Positions 53,129-62,073 of a DNA stretch of 64,000 nt are shown one piece after another. A program made the translations under genes and the position numbers. Position 1 is the stretch's first letter; every line of letters starts with the position of its first letter. Origin of the DNA: Sulfitobacter sp. OXR-159 (lineage in GTDB: Bacteria > Pseudomonadota > Alphaproteobacteria > Rhodobacterales > Rhodobacteraceae); NCBI RefSeq assembly GCF_034377145.1, contig NZ_CP139707.1, positions 62,001-126,000 on the forward strand, written 5' to 3'. Below the pieces are notes generated by a model, which saw nothing but the letters and a program-made list of their open reading frames with translations, had not been told where the DNA came from and made no database searches.

Positions 53129-53827
53129 ATGCCACAGCCAAGATTGCTTCTGACACGTCCACATCCCGGTGCCGCGCAGTTTCTGGATCGGCTCTCGCCC
53201 GCGCTGCGGGACGGGGCGGTGATTTCCCCCCTGATCGAGATTGCCCCGACCGGTGTAGGGGTCGATCTCGCGCCTTTCGCCGGGGTGATCTTTACCTCGG
53301 CCAATGGTGTGGCCCATGCGCCAAAGGGGGATGGACGGCCTGCCTTTTGTGTCGGCCCGCAGACCACAGCGGCGGCAGCGAAAGCGGGCTGGCAGGCGCA
53401 GATGGCCGGGCTGGATGCCCAAGCGCTGATCGCGACCCTCTTAGGCCAGCCGCAGATTGGCCCGCTCTTGCACCTTGCCGGACGCCATCGGCGGGCAGAT
53501 GTTGCCGCAATTTTAGGCGCTTCGGGTCTGACCGTCGATGTTGCAACGGTCTATGAACAGAACCTTTTGCCGCTTTCCTCCGCGGCGCAAACCCTATTAA
53601 ATGGGCCAAGTCCTGTTATCGTGCCGCTCTTTTCCCCGCGCAGCGCGGAGCATTTTGCCCGCGAGGCCAGTTGTACAGAGCGGGTCATCGCCCTGTCGAT
53701 CAGCCCCGCCGCCGCGCAGGCGCTTGAAGCTCTGCCGCTCTATGCGCATGATGTCGCTGCGGAACCCACTGGCGAAGCCATGGCGGAGGCCGTTGAAAAA
53801 CTTTTCCGCTGCACCACCTTGCCTTGA
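53129..53827 (+). CDS. hemD: Uroporphyrinogen-III synthase
   Basis: Closes and inverts ring D of hydroxymethylbilane to uroporphyrinogen III. 232 residues; HemD proteins diverge strongly. Recognised by [17 protein letters not shown] near 7-23, [12 protein letters not shown] near 54-65, and the C-terminal [15 protein letters not shown] helix. Its position in front of mic60 and hemY is the conserved alphaproteobacterial order. hemC, a usual partner, is not adjacent. A CGGAG ribosome site precedes the ATG at 53129. Confidence 0.85.
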   Translation: MPQPRLLLTRPHPGAAQFLDRLSPALRDGAVISPLIEIAPTGVGVDLAPFAGVIFTSANGVAHAPKGDGRPAFCVGPQTTAAAAKAGWQAQMAGLDAQALIATLLGQPQIGPLLHLAGRHRRADVAAILGASGLTVDVATVYEQNLLPLSSAAQTLLNGPSPVIVPLFSPRSAEHFAREASCTERVIALSISPAAAQALEALPLYAHDVAAEPTGEAMAEAVEKLFRCTTLP

Positions 53828-53898
53828 GGGGCATAGGTATGCCGGGTAAGCTCGCCACTGCGAGCGGATGATAGGTTCAGAATCGAAAGGCGTACGGC

Positions 53899-55479
53899 GT
53901 GGCAAAACCCAAAAAGACGGTCAGCAAAAGCGAAGCGGACAAGACCACGGCCGAACAGACGCCCCCGCAGGCGGATAAGGCAGTAGCGGCAGAGAAAGCT
54001 GACGCGCCGAAACCATCCGAAACCGATGCCAAGGGTACGGACCCGGTGAAACCCGACGCGCCGAAGACCGAAGATGTTAAACCGGATGCAGCGAAAGCCG
54101 AGCCCGGGAAAACCGACGTGGGCAAAACCGAGCCGGGCAAAACAACCAGCACTCTGCCCGTGCGGGACACTGCGCCCGCAGCGGAGAAAGCCACGGCGAA
54201 GCCGACCGCTGCAAGCGACGCGGTCAAGCGTGATGACAAGGCACCGGCTAAGGCGGAGAGCGCCTCTACCGCCAAAGATACGACGCCAAATACGTCCTTG
54301 CCTAAGGATGATCCTAAACCAACGTCCAGCGGCGTTGCGCCTAAGGATAGATCGGTTTCCCAAGACAAACCAGCGACCGATCCTGCGCCTTCACGCGCGT
54401 CGGTAGCCGCGTCTAAGCCGGGTGACAGCACGTCGAAGCCCGCGCCGACCAAGACCGAAAAGCCAAGCGCTACGACCCCCAAACCAACCCCGACACCGAC
54501 CCCCGCGCCCGCTTCGAAGGAGCGCAAGCGGGGCGTGTTTTTCCCCATGCTGCTCGGTGGTGCCATTGCTGCCGGACTGGGGTTTGCCGCATCGGAATAC
54601 GACGTTCTTGGCACCCGCGCGCAGGGGGCTGCGGAATTGCAAAACGCGATCGAAGCGCAGCAGGCCCGCATCGCAGAGTTGGAAGCCCGCGCTGATGAGC
54701 CTGCGGCCCTACCGGAAAGCCTGCCACAGGTCGACGCGCTCAGCGCAGAGTTGACCGCCGCACGCGAAGAATTCTCGGCGCTTCAAAGCCAATTGGCCGA
54801 GATCGACAGCCGCCTCACCACGGTTGAGAAACAGCCCGTAAGCGGTGGCGAAAACGAGATTGCAGTCGCGGCCTTTGAACGTGAAATGGAAGCCCTGCGC
54901 GCCTCGGTCGCTGAGCAACGCCGCGAAATCGAAAGCCTGCTGGATAACGCCCAAACCGCCGAAGAGGCGACCGCCGCCGCTGCAGAAGCAGCCCGCGCCC
55001 AGACCGGCCTGACCCAGATGAACGCCGCGATCAGCGCCGGACGCCCCTTTGAGGCCGCGCTGGTCGAGTTGCAGGAAGCCGGGGTTGAGAACATTCCCCA
55101 AGCGCTGACTGAGACCGCTGCGGGCGGTGTGGTCACCCTCGCCAATCTGCAGGCCCGTTATCCCGATGCCGCGCGGCAGGCCCTGGCCACCGCCCGCGCC
55201 GCCGTGCCTGAAGAAGGCGAAGGCGGCTTTGGCAGTTTCCTGAAACGGCAGCTTGGTGCCCGCTCGGTCGCGCCCCGCGAAGGGACGGACCCCGATGCTG
55301 TCCTCTCCCGCGCCGAAGCAGCGGTGCGCGATGGCCGTTTGACCGACGCGCTGGCCGAGATCGAAACGCTGCCCGCCCCTGCGCAGGACGCGATGGCGGA
55401 ATGGCTTGCCGATGCCCGCGCGCGTCAGGCGGCTGAAACCGCCGCCAATGAACTCTCCCAACGCCTGACGGCCAACTGA
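53899..55479 (+). CDS. Mitofilin/Mic60-like membrane protein
   Basis: 526 residues: low-complexity N-terminal region rich in Lys, Pro, Ala, Thr and Asp (about 1-205), one membrane segment FFPMLLGGAIAAGLGFAAS (about 211-229), a long coiled coil (about 240-370, including AELTAAREEFSALQSQLAEI) and the C-terminal mitofilin signature (about 440-526). Alphaproteobacterial Mic60 shapes intracytoplasmic membranes and is encoded between hemD and hemY, exactly as here. Start is GTG at 53899 after GAAAGG. Gene symbol mic60 is used by some authors. Confidence 0.82.
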   Translation: MAKPKKTVSKSEADKTTAEQTPPQADKAVAAEKADAPKPSETDAKGTDPVKPDAPKTEDVKPDAAKAEPGKTDVGKTEPGKTTSTLPVRDTAPAAEKATAKPTAASDAVKRDDKAPAKAESASTAKDTTPNTSLPKDDPKPTSSGVAPKDRSVSQDKPATDPAPSRASVAASKPGDSTSKPAPTKTEKPSATTPKPTPTPTPAPASKERKRGVFFPMLLGGAIAAGLGFAASEYDVLGTRAQGAAELQNAIEAQQARIAELEARADEPAALPESLPQVDALSAELTAAREEFSALQSQLAEIDSRLTTVEKQPVSGGENEIAVAAFEREMEALRASVAEQRREIESLLDNAQTAEEATAAAAEAARAQTGLTQMNAAISAGRPFEAALVELQEAGVENIPQALTETAAGGVVTLANLQARYPDAARQALATARAAVPEEGEGGFGSFLKRQLGARSVAPREGTDPDAVLSRAEAAVRDGRLTDALAEIETLPAPAQDAMAEWLADARARQAAETAANELSQRLTAN

Positions 55480-55489
55480 GGAACGAAAA

Positions 55490-56995
55490 ATGCTCTGGTC
55501 TCTTATTAAAATCGTTCTTTTCGTCGTGCTCGTCGCCGCTTTGGCATGGGGTGCGGGCTTCTTGCTGGAAAGCGAGGGCGGCATTCAACTGACCGTGGCG
55601 GGCACCGAATATACCCTCGGGCCGCTGCAATCGGTCATCGCCGTTTTGCTTTTGATGTTCGCGGTCTGGGTGCTGCTCAAGATCGTGGCGCTGCTGTCGG
55701 CGGTCTGGCATTTCCTGAATGGGGATGAGACCGCCCTGTCGCGCTACTTTGACCGCAACCGCGAACGGAAGGGCTACGAGGCGCTGTCGGACGGGCTGAT
55801 GGCGCTTGCCAGCGGTGAGGGTCAGGTTGCGATGGCCAAGGCCGCCAAGGCGGACCGCTATCTCAAACGCCCGGCGCTGACCAATCTGCTGACTGCGCAG
55901 GCCGCAGAGCTTGCAGGCGACCGCCGCAAGGCAGAGCGGACCTATCGCAAGCTGGTCGAAGACGAAAAGACCCGTTTCGTCGGCGTGCGTGGCATCATGA
56001 AGCAAAAGCTGGCTGACGGGGATACCGATACAGCGCTGAAGCTGGCCGAGAAGGCCTTCGCGCTGAAGCCCAAACACGAAGAAACCGGCGATACGCTGCT
56101 GAAGTTGCAGGCCGAAAAGCATGACTGGACCGGTGCGCGCGGCACCTTGCAGGCCAAGTACAAAAACGGCCACCTGCCGCGCGATGTGCACAAACGCCGC
56201 GATGCGGTGCTGGCGCTGTCGGAAGCCCGCGAAGTCATCGCCGAGGGCAACAGCATTGAGGCGCGCGAGGCCGCGATCGAAGCCAACCGCCTGTCGCCCG
56301 ATCTGGTGCCAGCCGCCGTAATGGCCGCGCGCAGCTATATCGCGCAGGACAAGCCGCGCTATGCCTCGAAAGTGCTGCAAAAAGCGTGGAGCGTGCATCC
56401 GCACCCCGACCTTGCCGCCGCCTTTGCCGAGGTTCAGCCGGATGAAACCCCGCAGCAGCGCATCAAACGGTTCCGCGCGCTGACGAAATCACAGCCCGAC
56501 CATCCCGAAACCAAGATGCTGCTGGCCGAATTGCACATCGCCAACGAAGATTTCCCCGAAGCGCGCCGCGCGCTTGGCAATCTGGTCGAGACCGATCCGT
56601 CGGCGCGTTCCGTCACGCTGATGGCCGCGATCGAGCGGGGTGAGGGGGCGTCTGATACGGTGGTCAAAGGCTGGCTGACACGCGCGCTCAATGTCTCGCG
56701 CGGGCCGCAGTGGATTTGCGAGAATTGCCACCACATCCACGCCGAATGGAAGCCGATCTGCGAAAACTGCAAGAGCTTTGACACATTGGAATGGAAGACC
56801 CCGCCGCTCTCGGAAGTCGCCATGCCAAGCGGTGTGCAGATGCTGCCGCTGATCGTCGGGGCCCCGGAAACGACACCGCCAGAAGGCGCGCTTACAACCC
56901 GGACCGACGACATCGAAGAGGCAGAGTTGGTGACGGACACAGACGAGCCGACCAATCCCGACGCCTCGAAAAAGGCGCCGGACCCTACAGCTTGA
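55490..56995 (+). CDS. hemY: HemY-type TPR membrane protein
   Basis: 501 residues: two N-terminal membrane segments (about 5-25 and 44-66), the HemY N-terminal domain, then TPR-like helical repeats (about 110-390), and a C-terminal zinc-ribbon-like pair CENC...CENC (about 405-425) followed by an FDTLEW motif. The name refers to E. coli HemY in the hemCDXY operon, not to the unrelated protoporphyrinogen oxidase. The C-terminal ribbon resembles the rubredoxin-like end of LapB. Begins 10 bases after mic60 with GAGGAA; overlaps a convergent GNAT gene by 11 bases. Confidence 0.9.
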   Translation: MLWSLIKIVLFVVLVAALAWGAGFLLESEGGIQLTVAGTEYTLGPLQSVIAVLLLMFAVWVLLKIVALLSAVWHFLNGDETALSRYFDRNRERKGYEALSDGLMALASGEGQVAMAKAAKADRYLKRPALTNLLTAQAAELAGDRRKAERTYRKLVEDEKTRFVGVRGIMKQKLADGDTDTALKLAEKAFALKPKHEETGDTLLKLQAEKHDWTGARGTLQAKYKNGHLPRDVHKRRDAVLALSEAREVIAEGNSIEAREAAIEANRLSPDLVPAAVMAARSYIAQDKPRYASKVLQKAWSVHPHPDLAAAFAEVQPDETPQQRIKRFRALTKSQPDHPETKMLLAELHIANEDFPEARRALGNLVETDPSARSVTLMAAIERGEGASDTVVKGWLTRALNVSRGPQWICENCHHIHAEWKPICENCKSFDTLEWKTPPLSEVAMPSGVQMLPLIVGAPETTPPEGALTTRTDDIEEAELVTDTDEPTNPDASKKAPDPTA

Positions 56996-57434
56996 TGTCG
57001 TAGGTGACCCAGTTGGTCCGCGTGGCCAGCTTGTCATACACCCCACGGCCGCGGTAGTTATCCTCGGCCGTGATCCAGCGCACGAGGCTCCAGCCGCGTT
57101 TCTGGGCGATCTTTTTCACCTCACCGATCAGCGCGTCGGCAGCGCCGCTGCCGCGTGCTTCGGGGGCCACGAATAGATCGTCAAGGAAGCAGCCCGTCGC
57201 CGCCGCCAAGGGGCGCGCAAAGTGGCGGAAATGGGTCAGGCCGATCACACGGCCTTCGGCGTCTTCGCAGACCAGCCCTTCGACCTCTGTCAGCGGATCA
57301 TGCAGCCAAGACCAGACCCGCGCGCGCATTTCTGGTGTCTGCTCGACTTTGTAAAACGCGGCATAGCCTTGATAGAGCCGCTCCCAATCGGCGCGGTCAT
57401 GGTCTTTTACGGTACGAACTGTGAGGTCGGACAT
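56985..57434 (-). CDS. GNAT-family N-acetyltransferase
   Basis: 149 residues with the acetyl-CoA loop DDLFVAPEARGSGAADALI near 86-104 (the RGSGAA form of the Q/R-x-x-G-x-G/A motif) and the following KRGWSLVRWITAEDNYRGRGVYDKL block (in parts). The order of motifs is that of polyamine- or diamine-type GNATs, but the substrate is unknown. Convergent with hemY, sharing 11 bases. Confidence 0.86.
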   Translation of the reverse strand: MSDLTVRTVKDHDRADWERLYQGYAAFYKVEQTPEMRARVWSWLHDPLTEVEGLVCEDAEGRVIGLTHFRHFARPLAAATGCFLDDLFVAPEARGSGAADALIGEVKKIAQKRGWSLVRWITAEDNYRGRGVYDKLATRTNWVTYDIKL

Positions 57435-57478
57435 GGCGGGCTCCCTTCGCTGGCTGCGCGATCTTTGCCCCAGTTGGT

Positions 57479-58324
57479 TCAGAAATCCAGCCCAAGGTCC
57501 AGCGTTGTCGCCGAATGTGTCAGCGCACCCATGGAGATATAGTTCACCCCCGTCGCCGCGACCTCCGCAATGCGCGGCAATGTCATATTGCCCGATGCCT
57601 CAAGCACGATGCGGCCCCTGGCCATTTCCACCGCTTCACGAAGCGTCGCCGTGTCCATATTGTCCAACAGCACAACATCCGCGCCGCCTTCGTCCAAGAC
57701 CTCTTCAAGCTGCGCCAGCGTGTCCACTTCGATCTCGACCCGGATCATATGCGAGGCGTTGGACTTCACCGCCTGCAAGACGGGCCGGATGCCCCCGGCG
57801 GCGGCGATGTGATTGTCCTTGATCAGGATCGCATCCGAGAGGGAAAAGCGGTGGTTGAACCCGCCGCCATGCAGCACCGCCTGTTTCTCCACCATCCGCA
57901 GCCCCGGCGTGGTCTTGCGGGTGCAGGTGATCCGGGTCTCGGTGCCCTTGGTCTCGGCCACGCAGGCCGCTGTCAGGGTGGCGATGCCCGAAAGCCGCCC
58001 GGCAAAGTTCAACGCCACACGCTCTGCCGACAGGATCGCGGCGGCGGAGCCTTCGATCTCCATCAGCGTGTCGCCTTTGGAAATCGTGCTTCCGTCTTCT
58101 TTCAGCGTGCGAACCTCAAGCGTTGGATCGACCAGATGAAAGGCCAGCCGTGCGATCTGCATACCGGAAACGACCCCCTCGGCGCGGGCGCGCAGGCGGG
58201 CGGAATAGGTCGTGCCCTCGGGGATCACGCTGCGGGTGGTGACATCGCCATAGGTGCCGAGGTCTTCCATCAGCGCGGCGCGGACCAGCGGCTCAAGGAT
58301 CAGGTCGGGCAGGGCGGTGGTCAT
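57479..58324 (-). CDS. nadC: Nicotinate-nucleotide diphosphorylase (quinolinate phosphoribosyltransferase)
   Basis: Makes nicotinate mononucleotide from quinolinate and PRPP. 281 residues with the active-site CTRKTTPGLRMVEKQAVLHGGGFNHR region (about 133-160, in parts) and the later LIKDNHIAAAGG block near 165. ATGA overlap with nadB; third gene of the nadA-nadB-nadC operon of de novo NAD synthesis. Confidence 0.96.
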   Translation of the reverse strand: MTTALPDLILEPLVRAALMEDLGTYGDVTTRSVIPEGTTYSARLRARAEGVVSGMQIARLAFHLVDPTLEVRTLKEDGSTISKGDTLMEIEGSAAAILSAERVALNFAGRLSGIATLTAACVAETKGTETRITCTRKTTPGLRMVEKQAVLHGGGFNHRFSLSDAILIKDNHIAAAGGIRPVLQAVKSNASHMIRVEIEVDTLAQLEEVLDEGGADVVLLDNMDTATLREAVEMARGRIVLEASGNMTLPRIAEVAATGVNYISMGALTHSATTLDLGLDF

Positions 58325-59883
58325 GCGGGAAGTTCCTCAGGATTAGAGCGTAGGGCAGTGGCATCGGCCAGCGTCATGAAACTGCGCGCAGCCTCTTCGA
58401 GCGTATTGGGGTAATCGGTGCGGCAATGCGCGCCACGGCTTTCGCGGCGCGCATGGGCGGCGGCAGCGATCAGCGTGGCCGTGGCGGTCATGTTTTGCAG
58501 CTGGGCGCAGTCGGGTTGTGCGGCTTCGATCTGTGCAATCGTGGCAAGGGCACGTTGGAGCCCTTCCGCATCGCGCAGAACGCCGACATGGGCGGTCATG
58601 GTTTGGCGCAACTGGGCAACGAGGGTCTCAGCGGGTGTTTCGCCAGCGGGCAGGTCGGGCAGGGCCACCGTTCCGCTGTCGCCGGTGCTGCATTCCTCAA
58701 GCATGTCCTGCGCCGCGCGGCGGGCAAAGACCAGCGCTTCGAGCAGCCCGTTTGATGCAAGCCGGTTCGCGCCGTGCAACCCTGTCGAGGACGCCTCGCC
58801 ACAGACCCACAGTCCGGCAAGGCTGGACCGCCCATGTGCATCCGTGGCCACGCCGCCCATGTGGTAATGCGCAGCGGCGGCCACGGGGATCGGTTGGATC
58901 ACCGGGTCAATGCCGTTGCGCGCGCAAGCGGCGGCGACGGCGGGATACTCGGCCAGTACCGCAGGGCCCAAGGCTGCACGGGTGTCGAGCATGGGGCGCA
59001 GGCCCGCTTGGGTCTGGGCAAAGATCGCGCGGGCCACGATGTCACGCGGGGCGAGTTCGGCCAGCGGGTGGACCTCGGTCATGAACCGCGCCCCCTCGCT
59101 GTTGATCAGATGCGCGCCGGCACCGCGCAGGGCTTCGGTTGCCAAGGGGGCGGGGTCTTCGCCGCAGTCGATGGCGGTGGGGTGGAACTGCACGAATTCT
59201 GCATCGGCGATGAGCGCGCCCGCGCGGGCGGCCATGCCGATCACTTGTCCACGGATCCGTGCCGGGTTGGTCGTCAGCGCATAAAGCCCGCCCGACCCGC
59301 CCCCCGCCAGCAAGACCCCCGCGCCGCGCAACAGGGCGGGGGCGGAGCCTTCGGCCCGGGCCAATTCAATCTCAACGCCGGTGACTTTGCTGCCGTCGCT
59401 GTCCAATCCGCGCGCCAACACGCCTTCGAGTACTTGGATCGACGGGGTATTGCGCACCCGCTCGATCAGAGCGCGCATAATCTCGGCCCCGGCCTGATCG
59501 CCCTGCACCCGCACCACACGCGCGAAACTATGCGCCGCCTCGCGGGACATGACATAGCCCCCGTCGGCGCTGCGGTCGAAGGCGGTGCCAAAGTCGGTTA
59601 GGGCGAGGATATGCGCGCGCGCCTCTTCCGTCACGGTGGCCGCGACGCGCGGCTCTACCGTGCCGGCACCGGCGGCGATGGTATCCAAGGCATGCGCCTC
59701 GGGGCTGTCGGCCTGCGCCATCGCGGCGGCCACCCCGCCCTGCGCCCAAGCAGAACTGGCCCCCGAGCCAAGCGGATCAGGCGAGATCAGCAAAACGGGG
59801 CGCGGCGCAAGACAAAGCGCGGCATAAAGCGCGCCGAGGCCCGCACCAACGATGATGATCCTGCCGGTTGTGATCTCTTGCAC
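58321..59883 (-). CDS. nadB: L-aspartate oxidase
   Basis: FAD enzyme oxidising aspartate to iminoaspartate for quinolinate synthesis. 520 residues: FAD loop IVGAGLGALYAALCLA at about 11-26, ASSAWAQGGVAAA near 42-54, the HPTAIDCGEDP substrate block near 225-235 and MGGVATDAHGRSSLAGLWVCGE near 345-366 (in parts). The start is GTG at 59883, after GAGGG, 11 bases from the nadA stop. Succinate dehydrogenase flavoprotein is excluded by context and motifs. Confidence 0.95.
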   Translation of the reverse strand: MQEITTGRIIIVGAGLGALYAALCLAPRPVLLISPDPLGSGASSAWAQGGVAAAMAQADSPEAHALDTIAAGAGTVEPRVAATVTEEARAHILALTDFGTAFDRSADGGYVMSREAAHSFARVVRVQGDQAGAEIMRALIERVRNTPSIQVLEGVLARGLDSDGSKVTGVEIELARAEGSAPALLRGAGVLLAGGGSGGLYALTTNPARIRGQVIGMAARAGALIADAEFVQFHPTAIDCGEDPAPLATEALRGAGAHLINSEGARFMTEVHPLAELAPRDIVARAIFAQTQAGLRPMLDTRAALGPAVLAEYPAVAAACARNGIDPVIQPIPVAAAAHYHMGGVATDAHGRSSLAGLWVCGEASSTGLHGANRLASNGLLEALVFARRAAQDMLEECSTGDSGTVALPDLPAGETPAETLVAQLRQTMTAHVGVLRDAEGLQRALATIAQIEAAQPDCAQLQNMTATATLIAAAAHARRESRGAHCRTDYPNTLEEAARSFMTLADATALRSNPEELPA

Positions 59884-59894
59884 CGGCGCGGCCC

Positions 59895-60947
59895 TCAGAG
59901 GCCGAGTTCGCGGGAGAGGTCGATCATCCGCTGCACCGCGACGCGTGCTTTTTCGGAGTCTTCCGCCTCAACCTCGACCGCGCCGGACATGGTGTGCAGC
60001 GACCACAGCACCTTTTCCAGCGTGATCTTCTTCATGTAGGGGCACATGTTGCAGGGGCCGACGAAATCGACCTCGGGCAGCTCATCCGCGATGTTCGACG
60101 CCATGGAGCATTCGGTGACTAGCATCGCTTTCGCCGGTTTTTCGCGGTGCACATAGTCCAGAATGCCGCTGGTCGAACCGGAGAAATCCGCCTCGGCCAC
60201 CACATCCGGCGGGCATTCAGGGTGCGCGATGATGCGGGTGTCGGGGTTCCACTCGCGGTAATCGGCGATGTCTTTGGCGGTATATCGTTCGTGCACGATG
60301 CAGGCCCCGTCCCACCAGACGATGCGCTTCTCGGGCACCTGTTTGGCAATGTTCTGGGCGAGGTATTTGTCGGGCGTCATGATGACAGTGTCGCTTTCCA
60401 TCGCGGCGACGATCTGCGCGGCGTTGGACGAGGTGCAGCAGATGTCCGACGCGGCTTTCACCTCGGCAGTGGTGTTCACATAAGTTACCACCGGCGCGCC
60501 GGGGTATTGCGCGCGCATCTGTTCGACACCCTCGGCGGTGATGCTTTCGGCCAGCGAACAGCCCGCTTCCATATCGGGGATCAGCACGGTTTTCGACGGG
60601 TTCAGGATTTTCGAGGTCTCGGCCATAAAATGCACGCCGCATTGCACGATCACATCGGCCTCAACCTCAGTCGCCTTGATCGCCAGTTGCAGGCTGTCGC
60701 CCACGAAATCGGCGATGCCGTGATAGATGTCGGGCGTCATGTAGTTATGCGCAAGGATGACCGCGTTACGCTCTTTTTTCAGCTTGTTGATCGCGGCGAC
60801 ATAGGGGGCGTGAATGGCCCAATCGGGGGGGGAAACGACACGGTCCATCTTGGCGTAGATATCGGCCATTTCAGCCGCCAGCGCTGGCGATGGCGCGAGG
60901 TCATAATGGCGCTCAAGCTCGCTGGGCGAAAAGATTTCATCACGCAT
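59895..60947 (-). CDS. nadA: Quinolinate synthase
   Basis: [4Fe-4S] enzyme condensing iminoaspartate and dihydroxyacetone phosphate to quinolinate. 350 residues with VILAHNYMTPDIYHGIADFVGDS (about 63-85, in parts), a cysteine in VQCGVHFMAET near 102-113, GCSLAESITAE near 131, and the C-terminal CNMCPYMKKITLEKV near 300. The ATG at 60945-60947 follows AGGGGG; a start at 60980 is possible. First gene of the nad operon. Confidence 0.96.
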   Translation of the reverse strand: MRDEIFSPSELERHYDLAPSPALAAEMADIYAKMDRVVSPPDWAIHAPYVAAINKLKKERNAVILAHNYMTPDIYHGIADFVGDSLQLAIKATEVEADVIVQCGVHFMAETSKILNPSKTVLIPDMEAGCSLAESITAEGVEQMRAQYPGAPVVTYVNTTAEVKAASDICCTSSNAAQIVAAMESDTVIMTPDKYLAQNIAKQVPEKRIVWWDGACIVHERYTAKDIADYREWNPDTRIIAHPECPPDVVAEADFSGSTSGILDYVHREKPAKAMLVTECSMASNIADELPEVDFVGPCNMCPYMKKITLEKVLWSLHTMSGAVEVEAEDSEKARVAVQRMIDLSRELGL

Positions 60948-61081
60948 GGTCGGTCCCCCTCCGGCCTTGGCGCGTGTCACGGCACCGCGCTGGACACCAC
61001 ACCCGGCGTGCTGGCCATAGACGACTGGCGGGGTTTGGGCAAGCCAATACCCTTTATGACAGGGCGCTCAGCCTTTGTGGA

Positions 61082-61954
61082 TCAGGTGAATTTGCGGAAC
61101 AATCGGGTCTGATCGAACATCTCTTCCAGCCGCTCGGCCCGGTCTTTGGTGTCGGCCCAATTGATGTCCTGCATGGCCGAGATCACGCTTTCCACCAGCA
61201 AAAGCGTCGCCGCCGCACTGTCCCAAGCCGAGGGCGCGACGATCCGGCTGGAGAAGCAGATATCGGCAAGGCTATGCACCGGAGAGCGCCACTGGTCGGT
61301 AAAGAGGATGATCTTGGCCCCCCGCGCATGGGCCATCTCAGCCAGTTTCAGGGTGTTGTTCTCATAGCGGCGCACGTCGAAAATGACGAAGACATCGCCT
61401 TCGCCCACGTCCAGCAGGTAATGCGGCCATGCGTTGGAGGTGGACTGGATATGCGTCACCCGGGGCCGGATGATCTGCGCGTGCAGAAACAGATATTCCG
61501 CCATCGTATGCGTGATGCGCCCGCCCACGATATAAAGTGGGTGCGCGGTATCGGCGATCATGGCGCAGGCACGGTCAAAAGTCGCCGGTTCAATCTGGCC
61601 GAGGGTGTGACGGATATTGTCGATCACCGCGTCGGTGAAACGGTTCAGCACATGGCCCGAGGGCGCGCCTTCGGTCCATGTGTCGTGTTTGGCGATGGGG
61701 TTCTTGGCCTTGGCCTTTAGCTCTTCGCGCAACTCGTTCTGAAACTCGGGGTAACCCTTGAACCCCAGCTTTTGCACCATTCGCGCCACGGTGGGGGTCG
61801 AGACATTGGCATCCTTGGCCAGCGCCGTCAGCGGGCCGAGGCCAGAGGCGGGGTAATTCTCAAGAATCGAATGGGCGAGTTGGCGTTCCGCACGGGTCAG
61901 CCGGTCCAGTTCTTGCTGGATACGGTCGGAAATGGTCAGCGTCGGTTCAGCCAT
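61082..61954 (-). CDS. RpiR-type (SIS domain) transcriptional regulator
   Basis: 290 residues: N-terminal RpiR helix-turn-helix (TRAERQLAHSILENYPASGL near 24-43, then DANVSTPTVARMVQKLGFKGYPEFQ near 53-77, in parts) and a C-terminal SIS sugar-phosphate-binding domain (about 125-265; YIVGGRITHTMAEYLFLHA). Regulators of this family sense phosphosugars or related small acids. Divergent from the amidohydrolase/TRAP genes, 119 bases away, so it probably controls them. The ATG at 61952-61954 was chosen; an upstream start at 61984 exists. Confidence 0.87.
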   Translation of the reverse strand: MAEPTLTISDRIQQELDRLTRAERQLAHSILENYPASGLGPLTALAKDANVSTPTVARMVQKLGFKGYPEFQNELREELKAKAKNPIAKHDTWTEGAPSGHVLNRFTDAVIDNIRHTLGQIEPATFDRACAMIADTAHPLYIVGGRITHTMAEYLFLHAQIIRPRVTHIQSTSNAWPHYLLDVGEGDVFVIFDVRRYENNTLKLAEMAHARGAKIILFTDQWRSPVHSLADICFSSRIVAPSAWDSAAATLLLVESVISAMQDINWADTKDRAERLEEMFDQTRLFRKFT

Positions 61955-62001
61955 GGATGCCCCTCTTTTGACGAGTAATAACACAAACTGAACGGCGTTG
62001 T

Positions 62002-62019
62002 AATAAATTTGACATTATT
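62002..62019. promoter_or_regulatory. Inverted repeat in the RpiR/amidohydrolase control region
   Basis: AATAA, 8 bases, TTATT, overlapped by a TTGACA (62009-62014), with a second TTGACA at 62023-62028. A candidate operator for the adjacent RpiR-type regulator; short and A/T-rich, so chance is possible. Confidence 0.3.
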
Positions 62020-62073
62020 CTGTTGACAGAAGCCCCCCGCCCGAATGAGGTTTGATCAACTGAGGGGGACAAG

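Noticed and set aside
60948..61081. Reading frame in the nadA/RpiR spacer that looks protein-like (LDTTPGVLAIDDWRG...)
   Set aside because: It extends from an antisense frame across nadA, has no ribosome site and no family I recognise. It is more likely incidental than a pseudogene.
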